Under the pieces are notes generated by a model. It did not search any database, was not told the origin of the DNA, and saw nothing but the letters and a program-made list of their open reading frames with translations. The translations under genes and the position numbers were made by a program. Positions 46,316-57,300 of a stretch of 64,000 bases of DNA are shown piece after piece. Where the stretch lies: NCBI GenBank assembly GCA_013397795.1, contig VZTJ01006073.1, positions 877,622-941,621 on the forward strand, given 5' to 3'. How positions within the stretch are numbered: position 1 is the first letter of the stretch; each line of letters opens with the position of its first letter. The stretch comes from Orthonyx spaldingii. Taxonomy: Eukaryota; Chordata; Aves; Passeriformes; Orthonychidae.

Positions 46316-47433
46316 GCAGCCACTGGTCAAACAGAACCTCAAGAGTGACAGCAACAACCGCAGACACGTGGCTGGATGCTGCCAACTGGAGTGAGCCCCC
46401 GTACGAGTACCTGGATGAGGAGGACTATGGGCTCTATGGCCTCTGCACCAAGGAGGAGGTGCTTTCCTTCAGCAGGGTGTTCTTGCCATCCTTTTACACC
46501 GTGATCTTCCTGCTCGGCATGGCTGGTAATGCCCTCCTGTTTTCTGTCCTCCTCATGTACATCAGGAAGAAAAAGAAGATGACTGAGCTGTATCTGCTGA
46601 ACTTGGTGGTTTCAGACTTCTTCCTGCTACTCACCCTTCCTTTCTGGGCTCTGTACATCTCCCAGTGGGTCACCTGGGACATCTTGTGCCCGGTCTTAAA
46701 CGCCATGTACACTCTGAACTTCTACAGTGGCATCTTCTTTGTGAGCTGCATGAGCCTGGACATGTATCTGCAGATCGTTCATGCCTGCTCTCCTCACAGC
46801 TCCACGGTGTGGAGGACTTCCATCCTGATCTTGTTGGTGATGTGGATCCTTTCCATAGCTCTGTCCATTCCTGATGGCCTCTTCACCAGCACACGGCAAA
46901 TGCACAATAAAACCATCATGTGCACCCAGGATTATGGCCAGGAACATTTATTTTGGAAAGTTGTCTTTCGGGTGATTCAAAACATCCTGGGATTCCTGTT
47001 GCCCTTCCTCTTCATGACATTCTGCTACTCCCGCATCGCGTGTGTCCTCAGCACCTCGCAGATACCTGGCTCCAGGAGAGCTCTCTGCTTAGTCCTGACC
47101 CTGGTGGGGGTCTTCTTTGTCCTGTGGTGTCCTTACAACGTTGTCCTCATCCTCCACTCCCTGCAGGATGTCGGTGTGATCAGGAGCTGTGAAAGCAGTA
47201 GGAAACTGGACTATGCCCTGCAGGTCACAGAGAGCTTGTCCTTTGTCCACTGCTGTCTCAACCCCTTGCTCTATGCTTTTGTGAAGAAACGGTTCAGGGC
47301 GTATTTGTGGAAGATCCCTCAGGCTGTTTTCAGGAGAGGCACTCTCTTTCCCATCCAGGACTCCCAGACCAGCCCGTCTTGCAGCAGAAACGCAGCTGAG
47401 ATAGAAATGTTGAGCATCACAAATGCATCATAA
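46316..47433 (+). CDS. ACKR2: ACKR2, atypical chemokine receptor 2 (D6), main coding exon
   Basis: Seven-transmembrane receptor that in mammals binds many inflammatory CC chemokines and internalises them without classical G-protein signalling. The exon follows acceptor TTTGCCTTGCTCCTAG and codes for 371 residues to TAA at 47431. The N-terminal part has glycosylation sites (NRT, NWS) and an acidic tyrosine-rich stretch (YEYLDEEDYGLYG) suited to tyrosine sulfation. Hallmarks shared with human ACKR2 include YTLNFYSGIFFVSCMSLD, LDYALQVTES and FHCC-like FVHCCLNPLLYAF. The DRYLAIV box is DMYLQIV (46759-46779; human ACKR2 has DKYLEIV), while NPxxY is intact. The C-terminal tail is Ser/Thr-rich. No in-frame ATG precedes the first membrane segment in this exon, so translation must begin in an upstream exon ending in phase 1. 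The position between HIGD1A and CYP8B1 supports the identity. Confidence 0.93.
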
Positions 47434-49564
47434 CTATTTACATTATTTACATCATGTGTGTGCCCTCTGTGCTGTATTTTACTGGTCCTGCCCATGATGG
47501 AGTTGGTGTGAGCCCACAGCACTGTGTAACCAGATAGTTCATCCTAGCAACAGCCTCGAGATGAGGACTTTCCATATTGGGAATGGAAAAGTACATGTGG
47601 GATTTGTTTCTGTTACAAGTGGAATTATTGTGAAAAGATTGTCCTGGCTACACACTTGTGGAAGAAACCCAGTTCCCATCTGGAGTATATGAGGCACTAG
47701 TAAATAAAGGAGTAGGTTATCTCAATGTTGTGCCTTAAAAATGCAAACTGAAACTTGAGAAGAAATTCTCCTCCACCCTTGTGTGGGCTGGGGAATGGAT
47801 TTCCATGCTCGTCCAAGAGGCCAGAAACACTTCCGGGGGTGGCTTTGCTTCTCCTGGCTCTTACTCTCTGCCAGATGATTTAACTGGGATTAATCTCATT
47901 TTCTACCAGGAGATACAATGGGAAGGACTGGGCACCTTTAAGCTGAGTTGTTCTCTGTCGTGATGAGTGTGCCAAACTCAGACCTGCTGAGAGAGCCTTG
48001 GTCAGACATCAGTTCGATCATCAGCTGATTTGAGACCAGTTTGATCAAAACAAAGTTCAAACCACTAACAACCAGTGAGAAGAAAAAAAAGTGGGCTCAG
48101 CAGAACAGTGGTGGAGGTATTTGCCTTCCAAAGATCCGGTTTCACAAGATAAAAAATATCCATGGATACCATCTCTAACATAAATATTGGCTTTGCAACA
48201 CCACAGAGTGAGAGCATGGCCTGAACAGAAGAGCACAGAGAGCTGTTGGCCAATCCTTACTACCCAGCGCAGCTTTGAAGTTCAAGGTTCTGAGTTTGCT
48301 GACTTTTGTTTAAAGGCATTATTCACCCCAAACACTCCTGAACCTTAAATGATCCCTTTCCATTCTGAAAACCTATTAAGCCTGGAAGTTGCCTAGAATT
48401 GTACAAACAAAATTATTACTTTAAGAGAAAGCACTCATCCCCTTAATTTTATTGCTACATAAGGTTACAGGACTGAGAAGGGCTTTGAGTTGATCACTGC
48501 TGTTATTTTTCTTCCCAACATTGTTACAGTGTTTTTCCAAAATGGTAAGGTTGGGAGCTTTCCTTAAAAAACACAACGCCAGAATAAATATTTAGCTGAT
48601 GCTATGATGTGGCCTTCACTCCATGGGTCAGGTCACTGGAGGGAATGTGGAAAGGGACAGCAGCTGGGAAACAAAAAAGAAGATGAAGATTGTGATCCCA
48701 GATAGAGGAAGGCTCTTGGGACTGTGGAAAACTTATGATGGGATCCTCAGGGGAAGGGCAAAGGCGGAGAAATAGGGGGGTTTAATGTCACCCTCCAGTC
48801 TGTGGTGACAGTCAGGGTGGCAGCACCCAGAGGAACAGTGCCATGTGGGACATGGGGTCCTTGGCATTGTCCCCAAACCCCATCTGGAGAGAGGGGAGCT
48901 GGGGAGCTCGAGAAGCGGAAGGGAGAGTGGGCAAAGCAGAAGTGCTGTGGGCACTGCTCTCCAGCCAGGGTGTGGGTGGGACATTTGCAGGCTCTGGACT
49001 TCTCTGGTGCCAAGCGAAGGCAGTGACTCAAGCTCTCCTCACTCGTGGGGCAGCTCAGCTGCTTTGCTTTGCCCTCAAACAGAGCAGCAGCACTTGCACT
49101 GTTCATTGGCAAAGCACTCCTGGGACACTGTGGAGAATGTCAAAATGTCAGAGACCATTCCTTCTCTTGGCTTTTGAGATCAAATTGGCTCAGCTGTGAC
49201 CCTCTTACCTTGGTCCTGTGCTCATTTCCAGTAGCATTTCCAACATGCACTCTTGGTTTCATTTTTCCAGTGGGTGTCCATAGCCTGGTCTTAAAGGCAG
49301 GAATCACAGGGTGGAATTTTCTGAACCTTTTCCTTACAAAATCTGGGCTCCATGCAGCCTAGAGAAGGGAATTTGCCTCGTGCCAAAACCCATCCCCCTA
49401 ACACAACATGGGTACTCCAACGAAATTGCAACATACCTTCCACCTTAAAAATCTCTGTTTATCCTGGGACGAGTTCACACCAGAGCGCTCTGCAGGGACA
49501 AGGCAACCACTCACTGCCAATGAGGACAGACGTTGTCAGCTCTGCATCTGCATATCAGCTGCTG
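47434..49564. other. ACKR2 3' UTR and ACKR2-CYP8B1 intergenic DNA
   Basis: The first 270-300 bases are probably ACKR2 3' UTR. The rest is unique sequence without recognised repeats or exons, ending in the CYP8B1 promoter. Confidence 0.6.
47703..47708 (+). terminator. ACKR2: possible ACKR2 poly(A) signal
   Basis: AATAAA about 270 bases after the ACKR2 stop codon, followed by a GT-rich stretch (GTAGGTT, AATGTTGTG), a normal arrangement for a 3' end. Confidence 0.5.
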
Positions 49565-49600
49565 GGCAGGAATAAAATCCACATTCCCGCCCCAACTTGT
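49465..49600 (+). promoter_or_regulatory. CYP8B1: CYP8B1 proximal promoter
   Basis: A TATA-like AATAAAA at 49571 lies 66 bases upstream of the CYP8B1 ATG, placing the start site near 49600 with a short leader. A DR1-like element (TGGGAC-G-AGTTCA, 49465-49477) resembles nuclear-receptor sites such as those for HNF4, a known activator of mammalian CYP8B1. The match is imperfect. Confidence 0.4.
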
Positions 49601-49636
49601 CTCTAGTCCCAGCTCCCGGACGGGCACGGAGCTCAG

Positions 49637-51169
49637 ATGGTGCTGTGGGTAATTCTCCTCTGTACCTTGGTGTCGTCGCTGCTCGGGGGCCTCTATGTCC
49701 TGGGTGTGTTTCGGAGACGGAGACCCAATGAGCCACCCCTGGACAAAGGTACCATTCCCTGGCTGGGCTACCTGCTGGAATTCAGAAAGGACAGCTCAGA
49801 GTTTCTCAAAAGGATGCAGAAGAAACACGGGGATATTTTCACGGTGCTGATCGGTGGCTATTACTTCACCTTCGTGATGGATCCCTTCTGCTTTGGTACC
49901 ATCGTGAAGGAATCACGCTCTAAACTGGACTTTAGGACTTCTGCAACTCAGCTGGTCGTGCAGGTTTTTGGCTACAAGCCCATTAAAGCCACTCATAGCA
50001 TAGTTCATGCATCGAGCACAAAGCACCTGATGGGAGACGGCCTCACTGCCCTCACACAGGCCACCATGGAGAGCTTTCGGAAGCTGATGCTTTTCAACCT
50101 GAGCTCAGGAGAGGAGAAGCGAGCGTGGCAGGAGGAAAACCTCTTCCACTACTGCTACAACATCGTCTTCAGAGCCGGGTACCTGGCTCTGTATGGCACT
50201 GAGCCACCCCGAGGGGCAGGGAGCAAGGAGAAAGCCGAAGAGCAGGATCGCCTCCACTCCAGCCAGCTCTTCCAGGAGTTTCGGAAGTATGACCGCCTCT
50301 TCCCTCGCCTGGCCTTTGCTGTGTTGCCTCCCAAGGACAAAAGAGAAGCTGAGCGGCTGAAGAGACACTTCTGGAACATGCTGTCTGTGAAGAAGGCCTG
50401 GCAGAAGGACAACATCAGTGGCTGGATAAGTGAGCAAGACCAACTTCTGGCAGAAAATGGTGTCCCCGAGTACATGCGGAATCGTTTCATGTTCATGCTG
50501 CTCTGGGCATCCCAAGGCAACACGGGCCCGACTGCCTTCTGGCTGCTCTTGTATCTGCTGAAACATCCAGAGGCTCTGAAGGCTGTGAGGGATGAGGTGG
50601 GTAAAGTCTTGAGGGAGAGTGGGCAGGAAGTGAAGGCAGGGAGCCCCCCAGTTACCATCACCAGGGACATGCTGAACCAGACTCCTCTGCTGGACAGTGC
50701 CCTGGAGGAGACCCTGAGGCTGGTGGCAGCCCCGATGCTGGTCAGAGCTATCCTCGAGGACACCAGCCTGAGGACGAGCAGTGGGACAGAGTTCACCCTC
50801 CGCAAGGGGGACAGGGTGGCTCTGTTCCCACACATCTCCGTGCAGATGAACCCAGAAATCCACGAGGAGCCTCACAAATTTAAGTACGACCGCTTCGTAA
50901 ACCCAGACGGCACCAAGAAAGATTTCTACAGAAACGGGAAGAAGCTGAAATTTGTCAGCATGCCTTGGGGGGCAGGAGTTTCCACCTGTCCCGGAAGGTT
51001 CTTCGCTTCTGCTGAAATGAAACTGTTTGTGTTCTTGATGCTGAGTCACTTTGACCTGGAGCTGGTCAACGAGGAGGAGGAGATCCCAGCCATAGACATC
51101 AGCCGCTGGGGATTTGGGACGATGCAGCCGGTCCGCGACGTTCGGTTCAGATACCGGCCCCGCTTTTAA
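49637..51169 (+). CDS. CYP8B1: CYP8B1, sterol 12-alpha-hydroxylase
   Basis: Microsomal cytochrome P450 that adds the 12-alpha hydroxyl to 7-alpha-hydroxy-4-cholesten-3-one, committing bile-acid synthesis to cholic acid. One uninterrupted frame of 510 codons (human 501), with no intron, as in mammalian CYP8B1. An N-terminal membrane anchor (about residues 3-24) is followed by a basic stretch and the proline-rich hinge NEPPLDKGTIPWLGY. The I-helix motif is LLWASQGNTGPTAFW, the K-helix ExxR is E358-T-L-R361, and the heme loop MPWGAGVSTCPGRFF has its cysteine at 451. The C-terminus WGFGTMQPVRDVRFRYR matches the CYP8B1 subfamily closely. The ATG follows the TATA-like box at a normal distance. It is intact and probably functional; the close relative CYP7A1/7B1 family differs in these motifs and is multi-exonic. 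Confidence 0.97.
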   Translation: MVLWVILLCTLVSSLLGGLYVLGVFRRRRPNEPPLDKGTIPWLGYLLEFRKDSSEFLKRMQKKHGDIFTVLIGGYYFTFVMDPFCFGTIVKESRSKLDFRTSATQLVVQVFGYKPIKATHSIVHASSTKHLMGDGLTALTQATMESFRKLMLFNLSSGEEKRAWQEENLFHYCYNIVFRAGYLALYGTEPPRGAGSKEKAEEQDRLHSSQLFQEFRKYDRLFPRLAFAVLPPKDKREAERLKRHFWNMLSVKKAWQKDNISGWISEQDQLLAENGVPEYMRNRFMFMLLWASQGNTGPTAFWLLLYLLKHPEALKAVRDEVGKVLRESGQEVKAGSPPVTITRDMLNQTPLLDSALEETLRLVAAPMLVRAILEDTSLRTSSGTEFTLRKGDRVALFPHISVQMNPEIHEEPHKFKYDRFVNPDGTKKDFYRNGKKLKFVSMPWGAGVSTCPGRFFASAEMKLFVFLMLSHFDLELVNEEEEIPAIDISRWGFGTMQPVRDVRFRYRPRF

Positions 51170-54134
51170 CCTGGGGAGTCCTGGTGGTGGTGTTTGTTCT
51201 GGTGTCACCTGCGAGACAGATTTCCTGATCCCGTGGTTATCAGATCCGTGCAGTGCCAACATTGATGTGGTCTTGTTTGCTTCATGTTTATCATGGCTTT
51301 TGTTGTTACCTCCTTCATATGTGCTGCTGCTCTGTTGTTGAGTTGCTTATGAGATAGAAGTTAATCTGCAGAGAGACAAAATGTGCGCTGCCAGGCTACT
51401 CCCGGCCCTGTCCTGGGGACCATCAGCACACTGAGAGCCCATCTGCACAAGCCCAGAGGAGCACAGGGTCATATTGGCAGGTGGGAACCCACATTACATT
51501 TCCAAGGAGCAGGTGTTTTGTCCGAGGGCTGTCCCAGCAGAGCCATCAGCCCCACGGTTCCAGCATGACTCCCATGGAGAAGTGTCATCTGGAACACTCT
51601 CCAGATCACCACCCGGATATGGGGGATTGTTTCCAGGCAGGGGAGACATCCTGTGGGGTGTAGGGGAAGAGCATTTTGGGATTGCACAAGACTTACAGTA
51701 GGATATTTTGGGGAGGAACCAAAGGGGGATAAAGGATGCATTTAGGTCATTGGAGGAGGAAAATTGAGATGTAAGGGGGTAAAAAGGGCTGGTTGGGTAC
51801 AAATAGGTGACTGGTCCATACATTTGTCTGGTCACACCCTGCACCTGATCATTTATTTTCCACATGAAGTAGTATCATTGGCAGGATGGCATCAGCATGT
51901 GGTGAACCCCTGAAAGGTCAGAGAGCAGCAAATATCCTATCTAGCGATGTAAGAATTTCCTTGGGATTTTCAAATTGTCTTGTCTATGGTCCCTTTCTTG
52001 GGTCTAATGAGGCCCCCAAAGAGAGCAGCCTCAGTCCCTTATGGGCTACAGCCATTGTGACCTTATAGCCCTCAAACATATATTTGATCTGCTGGGTCAG
52101 TGCAGGAGAAAACTTTGCTCTACAAGCTCTGCTTCGCTTTATCACCCTTCAATAATTAGGCTTCTGACCACTTCCTTACAGAAGTTAAATCCAAGCCTCT
52201 CCTGCATGGAGAACAGTGAATTGATTTTAATGCTGACACTAACCTTAGACTTTTGAGATTATTTATGGTCGAGGAATGAAACTCAAACATTTTCACACAT
52301 ATCCAAACATCAGATCCAGATTTTGCTTTGTTTTGCAAAGGGCAGGATGATGTTGTAACTGCATGTCAAGGGCAAACTATCCCAGCCTGCCAGACTGGTT
52401 GTTAGTCCTGACCTCATGGTGGTGGTGGTGGTGGTGGAAATTCAGGCAGAAACTATCAAGCAGTTGTGGCAGAACCAAGGAAAACCAAAACTACCTGTAA
52501 GGCTTGACTGTGGCAGTTAATATTCCCATTAGCAATTTCACTGTTTTCATGCTCCATCTACAGCTCTCACCTATTTTTTGTCACCCCTCGGTTCCTTCCT
52601 TTGAAGCCCTTCTCACATTCTGGTCAATGCAAGCTCCAACCATGGCCAGGAATGCCTTGGGTAGCTGGGCAGCTCAGAGCCATCATCACATCCTGGCCAA
52701 GTGATGTCCTCCTTCCAAAGCTCTAGGAAAAGGGTTTTTCATGTGGATATCTTGCATGGAAGTGGTTCCCTGCTAATAGACAGTGCATACTGATTATCAC
52801 AAAGAGTCCAGGTCAGAATTGAGGGGCGAGAGATGTGTGCTGCACAAATAAGGACAGGGCTTGGGGAAGGGATATAAAAATAATGACAATGATTCAGCAG
52901 AAAAATATGGCTTTACTTGCTCATCAGAATGGTTTATTTAACCAAACAGTGTTGAGTCTATAAAATACCTCAGACATGCTCAAATGCATGCAGTTGTGAG
53001 AAGCAAAAAAAAAAAAAAGTCATATATGGAAGAGCATGAAAGCTCCAAATGAGTGAATCTACAATTAAATTTTATGTTTAGATGGGTTCTCCCCTGGCAC
53101 CGAGCTTTCCACCCCAAAGTGCACCAGCAGGAGCAAAGAGCCAGCCAACAAAAACCTGACTGGATTTGTAAAAGAAGTTAAATTGGACAGAATCCAGAGT
53201 CTTGAAAGGTTTCCTGGGGGGCAGCTCTCATTGCAGTGTCTGTCTTGTGTAACTCCCCTCTCCTCCCACAGAACTGAGCACGGAGTCTGGCCCTAAGCCC
53301 TTGCGTTTCTCTCCTGTAGCACACAGTGAAGACAATTTTACTTCAACATTCCAAGTTTTACAATCTATGGAGTCACTGCCTGCTCTCCACAGCACAGGGA
53401 AAGCTCCTCTGCTCTCAGTCACAATTCCTGCTCTGCACGCTCACCAAGGGAAGGAGTCACGATGCTCCATCTGTCAGGTTTGGAACAATGTGGGTTAAAC
53501 TTGTTGGGAAGGAGCATCCCTGGATAAACAGCCTCACTTCTAGCATTGAACTGTAATGTATTAGGAACTGTTTTCCTGCTCTCCTTCCTCTAAACACAGC
53601 CAGACACAGCTCTGAGAAAGCCTCCACTTACTGCTGCTCACATGGAAAATTGAGGGATACATCAATCACTGCAGAGAAACTCAAAGGAACACTGAGGTTA
53701 TGAGTACAAAGCAATGACACAGCCAACACCATCCTTTGCAGAGGAAAGCGGGGTTTGAAGGTCAAAGAGGAACGTGACATTTCAGGATTTTTTAAAAGAA
53801 TTAAAACACGCAGCCTTTGCTGGGAACACTGCCGCCACATCTCCGGGTAGATGTGCCCCTGCTCTCCAAGGAAAGAGCAGCTCAGCTTCAAACTGGCAAA
53901 GTCTCTTAGTGGCACATGTTACAAGGTCACTGCTGGGTTTGCTGCCCTCCACGAGTCACACATACACAGAAACAGCCCGTGGCAGGCAGGACACACGGAC
54001 AAAACACAGTGGGGCCGGGCAGAGAGCAGCTCCCCCAGCTCAGCTGCTGCACAGGTTTGGCAGGAGGGTTTGGTACCGAACACTCAGTGCAGGAGGGCAC
54101 AGGGAGGCAATTCCCGTCTGTCACCACATCCACG
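51170..54134. other. convergent 3' region of CYP8B1 and the obscurin-like gene
   Basis: Contains the two facing 3' UTRs. No CR1 was recognised. A (GGT)n run of about seven copies lies at 52418-52437 and an A run at 53009-53021. A minus-strand AATAAA at 52938-52933 could end the obscurin-like transcript, giving a 1.2-kb 3' UTR. No clear CYP8B1 signal was seen. Confidence 0.5.
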
Positions 54135-54312
54135 TCACTGTGCGATCATGAGGCCGTACTTGGAGCACAGCAGGCCCCTCTTCTTTTCCCGTTCCATGAG
54201 GAAATTTCTCAGTTTGGTGGTGGGGAAGGTGACCAGTGCCTGCTGCCTGTTGTCCAAACCTGTCTCCTGGAGCCACGGGCTCTGAAGGCACTCGGAGGCT
54301 GAGGGCCTTCCC
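54135..54312 (-). CDS. obscurin-like terminal exon (TGA)
   Basis: Encodes GRPSASECLQSPWLQE, then QALVTFPTTKLRNFLMEREK and KRGLLCSKYGLMIAQ before TGA (54137-54135). Human obscurin ends with a recognisably similar VTFPTARLR..REKRRALL stretch. Acceptor TCTGTCCTAG. Confidence 0.92.
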
Positions 54313-57300
54313 CTAGGACAGACAAAGTGAGGGGTCAGTCAGGGATCCGTGCTGGGTGAGGAGGCTCCTTGCAAATGGAGAGAAGGGGCAACACCCAGGG
54401 TGTGCAGCAGCCGTGCTGCTGGGAGGGCAGACAGTTTCTTACCAAGGGTTAGCACACAGAGTGCTCTGGAGGAAGGACACTGCTCCCCCGGACAGGCCCG
54501 CGTAGCACCGCGTGAGCTTCAGCTTTCCCTTCCTGGCTGTCCTGAGGAACTCGCAGGGTGCGTCGGAGCTGACGGGGTAGTTGGCGCTCAGCCTGCCCCA
54601 GAAGAAGAGAACTGATAACATGAAGCTGCCTCCAGCTCTGGGGCTCCCAGCGTAAGGAGGATGTGGATCTGTTGGAGCGAGTCCAGAGGAGGCCACCGGG
54701 GTGAGCAGAGGGGTGGAGCAGCTCTGCTATGAGGAAAGGCTGGGAGAGTTGGGATTTTTCATCCTGGAGAAGAGAAGGCTCCACGGAGACCTTAGACCCC
54801 ATTCCAGTGCCTAAAGGGGCTCCAAGAGAGCTGGAGAGGGACTTTGGATAAGGGTTTGTAGTGGCAGGACAAGGGTGAACAGTTTTAAATCAAAAGAGGA
54901 GAGCTTTAGATTAGATATCAGGAAGAAATTCTTCTCTGTGAGGGCGGTGAGGCCCTGGCACAGATTGCCCATCCATCCCCCAGCTTTCCATGGCATTACC
55001 AAAGGAGGGGCACAGCTGAGATTAACTCTCTGAAACTGGGGTTTCAAAACCACTCACAGGGCAGGGAACAATCAAGTGACTCACATGATGAAGGCTGTGA
55101 TTCCGACGGACCAAATATCAGTCTGGGGAAGGGCTCCTTGCTCTGTCAGCAGTTCTGGAGCTGGAAAGGCAAACCAGTGTGAGCCAAGCTCCTCTCCAAC
55201 ACTCTGAGAGCAGCACAAAAGCAGTGGATACTTCAATGCTTTGCTGCCTTCCCAAGAGGGAAGCAGAGGTGGATCCTAGGGCAGGGAGCTGGTTGGGGTG
55301 GGACACCCATGTGGATGTTGATTGCCATGAAACCATGAGAACCTCTGGGCAGATGGCAGCACTGCTTTATCCCTGGATAAATGGGCACATGGATCCCAGC
55401 CAGAGTGGCGCTGCTGTGAGCTCTGTCCCCTGCGGTCTGCAGTGGCACAGCTGTCACCACTCGCTGCTCCCACAAACTCTCACTGTCACTGGAGAGCAGC
55501 GCCTGGAAGGCTTTCCTTGGTGGGACCAGCTGGTGCCTCGACCAATGTTTGTGTCTTTCTGTTGATCACACATTGCAGATAAGCCCCAAGTCGCTGTGAC
55601 TGAGCTCTACTCACCCATGGTTTCCACATAGTCTGAGCATTTGTCCATGGTAATGAATTTGTCTGGTGTGTAGAACTGTGCGTTCCCAAAATCCAGGAGT
55701 TTCAGCAGGTTGGGCTCGGTGATGATCATGTTCTCAGACCTGAGGTCCAGGTGCAGGATGTTGTGTGCGTGGAGGTACTCGGTGGCACTGAGGATCTGCC
55801 ACAGGTAATCTCGGACCTCCACCTCTGAGTACGATGTCCTGGTGGGAGAAAGGGGACAGAAAATAGAAAACAGAAGTGTCCTGTTTGCATGCCCAAAAAT
55901 GCCTTTTTACATCCACTATCATCCTCCCCTGGGTGTCTGATCCCATCAGGCCCTTGAGAGTCAAGAAAAGCAACTCTGGTTTAGCAAATCTGCTGTATGT
56001 GGAGAGGCTGGTCCATAGTCCATCCTATGAGTCAGGTTTACAGGTGCAAGAAGTTCAGGATGTTGTAGAGCTGAAAGAGAGAAAGCAGATTTGATGCCCA
56101 TCATTCCCTCTCTTTTAACCACAGGATTTCAGCAGATCCATCTTCTGCCATTGTGAGAAAAAATGAATCTTCCTGACCCACAGGAACCTCCATGTAAATG
56201 GGAGATGGGGTTTCATATCAACCACTGTAAACTGCTTTCAACATCTCAGCCGGGTGGCCCTGAGTTGTCCTGTTGTAGGAAAGTCAATGAATTTTTTTAT
56301 CTCACAAGAAGTTGCAGAACAAATGCTTTACAAATCCCGTGTGCAATGACAGCACGCTGGAACAGATGGAGAGGGATGATCCAGTTTGTCAGGAGGAAGC
56401 AATGGGTGTTTTCCTCCCAACACCAGCCCTGAGTGGAAAACCCTTCCCTCTTCTTCTTACCGTAAGGCCAAGGAGTGGAGCAGCTCTGGTCCCACACACA
56501 TCTCCTGGATCAGCACCAGGTGCCGGGGGCTGACGTAGGCGCCCTTCAGCTGGGCTATGTTCGTGTGGTGGAGCTTTCTCAGCACCTGGTACTCCAGCAG
56601 CACAGCCTGCTTGTCCTCTTGCCAGTAAGGGATGATTTTAGCGGCCAAAGCCTTGCCGCTCACCTTCTCCCGGCACTGCCGGACGATGCTGAACCGGCCC
56701 CTGGTACAAAAGAACACAAAGGCACGTTAAACTTCTCCTCCGTTCTTTAAAACCGCCAGGATCCCATGCTGTGTTTTTCATCTGTGCCTGATGGGGAGTT
56801 ATTGCATCTATTGTCACAGTTTGTACATCCTCCTGTGCCTTTAAACTGTGCAGTCACTTTAAATTACAGGAGTGAGAGCTGAACTCCTCTGGAGAGAGCA
56901 GGAGAACTACCCCTGTTGGCAACAGCATTCAGAGTCTTTCTTCTAGGCAGAGGAAGTTGAATCCTAACTCCCTGACTGGAATGGTGGCTGCAAAGGTTGG
57001 TGCAGCAAGGACAGGAAACCTGATTAGCCCTGGGCTCACTTCATGATAAATCAAATGGCTGCCCTGCTGCCCAGCACATCTGTTGTGACAGGACAAGGGG
57101 GGATGGATTTAAACTAAAAAAGGGTGGCTTTAGACTAGATATAAGGAAGAAGTTTTTTTACAACAAGGGCAGCAAAACAACCTGGCCTTGAACACTTCCA
57201 GGGATGGGGCAGCTGCAGCTTCTCTGGGCAACCTGTGCCGGGGCCTCATCACCCTCACAGGGAACAATTTTTTCCTAATATCTCATCTAAACCTACTCTC

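Noticed and set aside
46316..47433. Assignment of the receptor to CCR9, CCR10 or another CC receptor
   Set aside because: The YTLNFYSGIFF, CMSLD and LDYALQVTES wording and the place next to HIGD1A and CYP8B1 fit ACKR2 better.
50155..50835. Minus-strand frame of 226 codons
   Set aside because: Another shadow of CYP8B1.
50105..51262. Open frame of 385 codons on the minus strand
   Set aside because: It is the antisense shadow of the CYP8B1 coding sequence; composition and lack of any domain argue against a gene.
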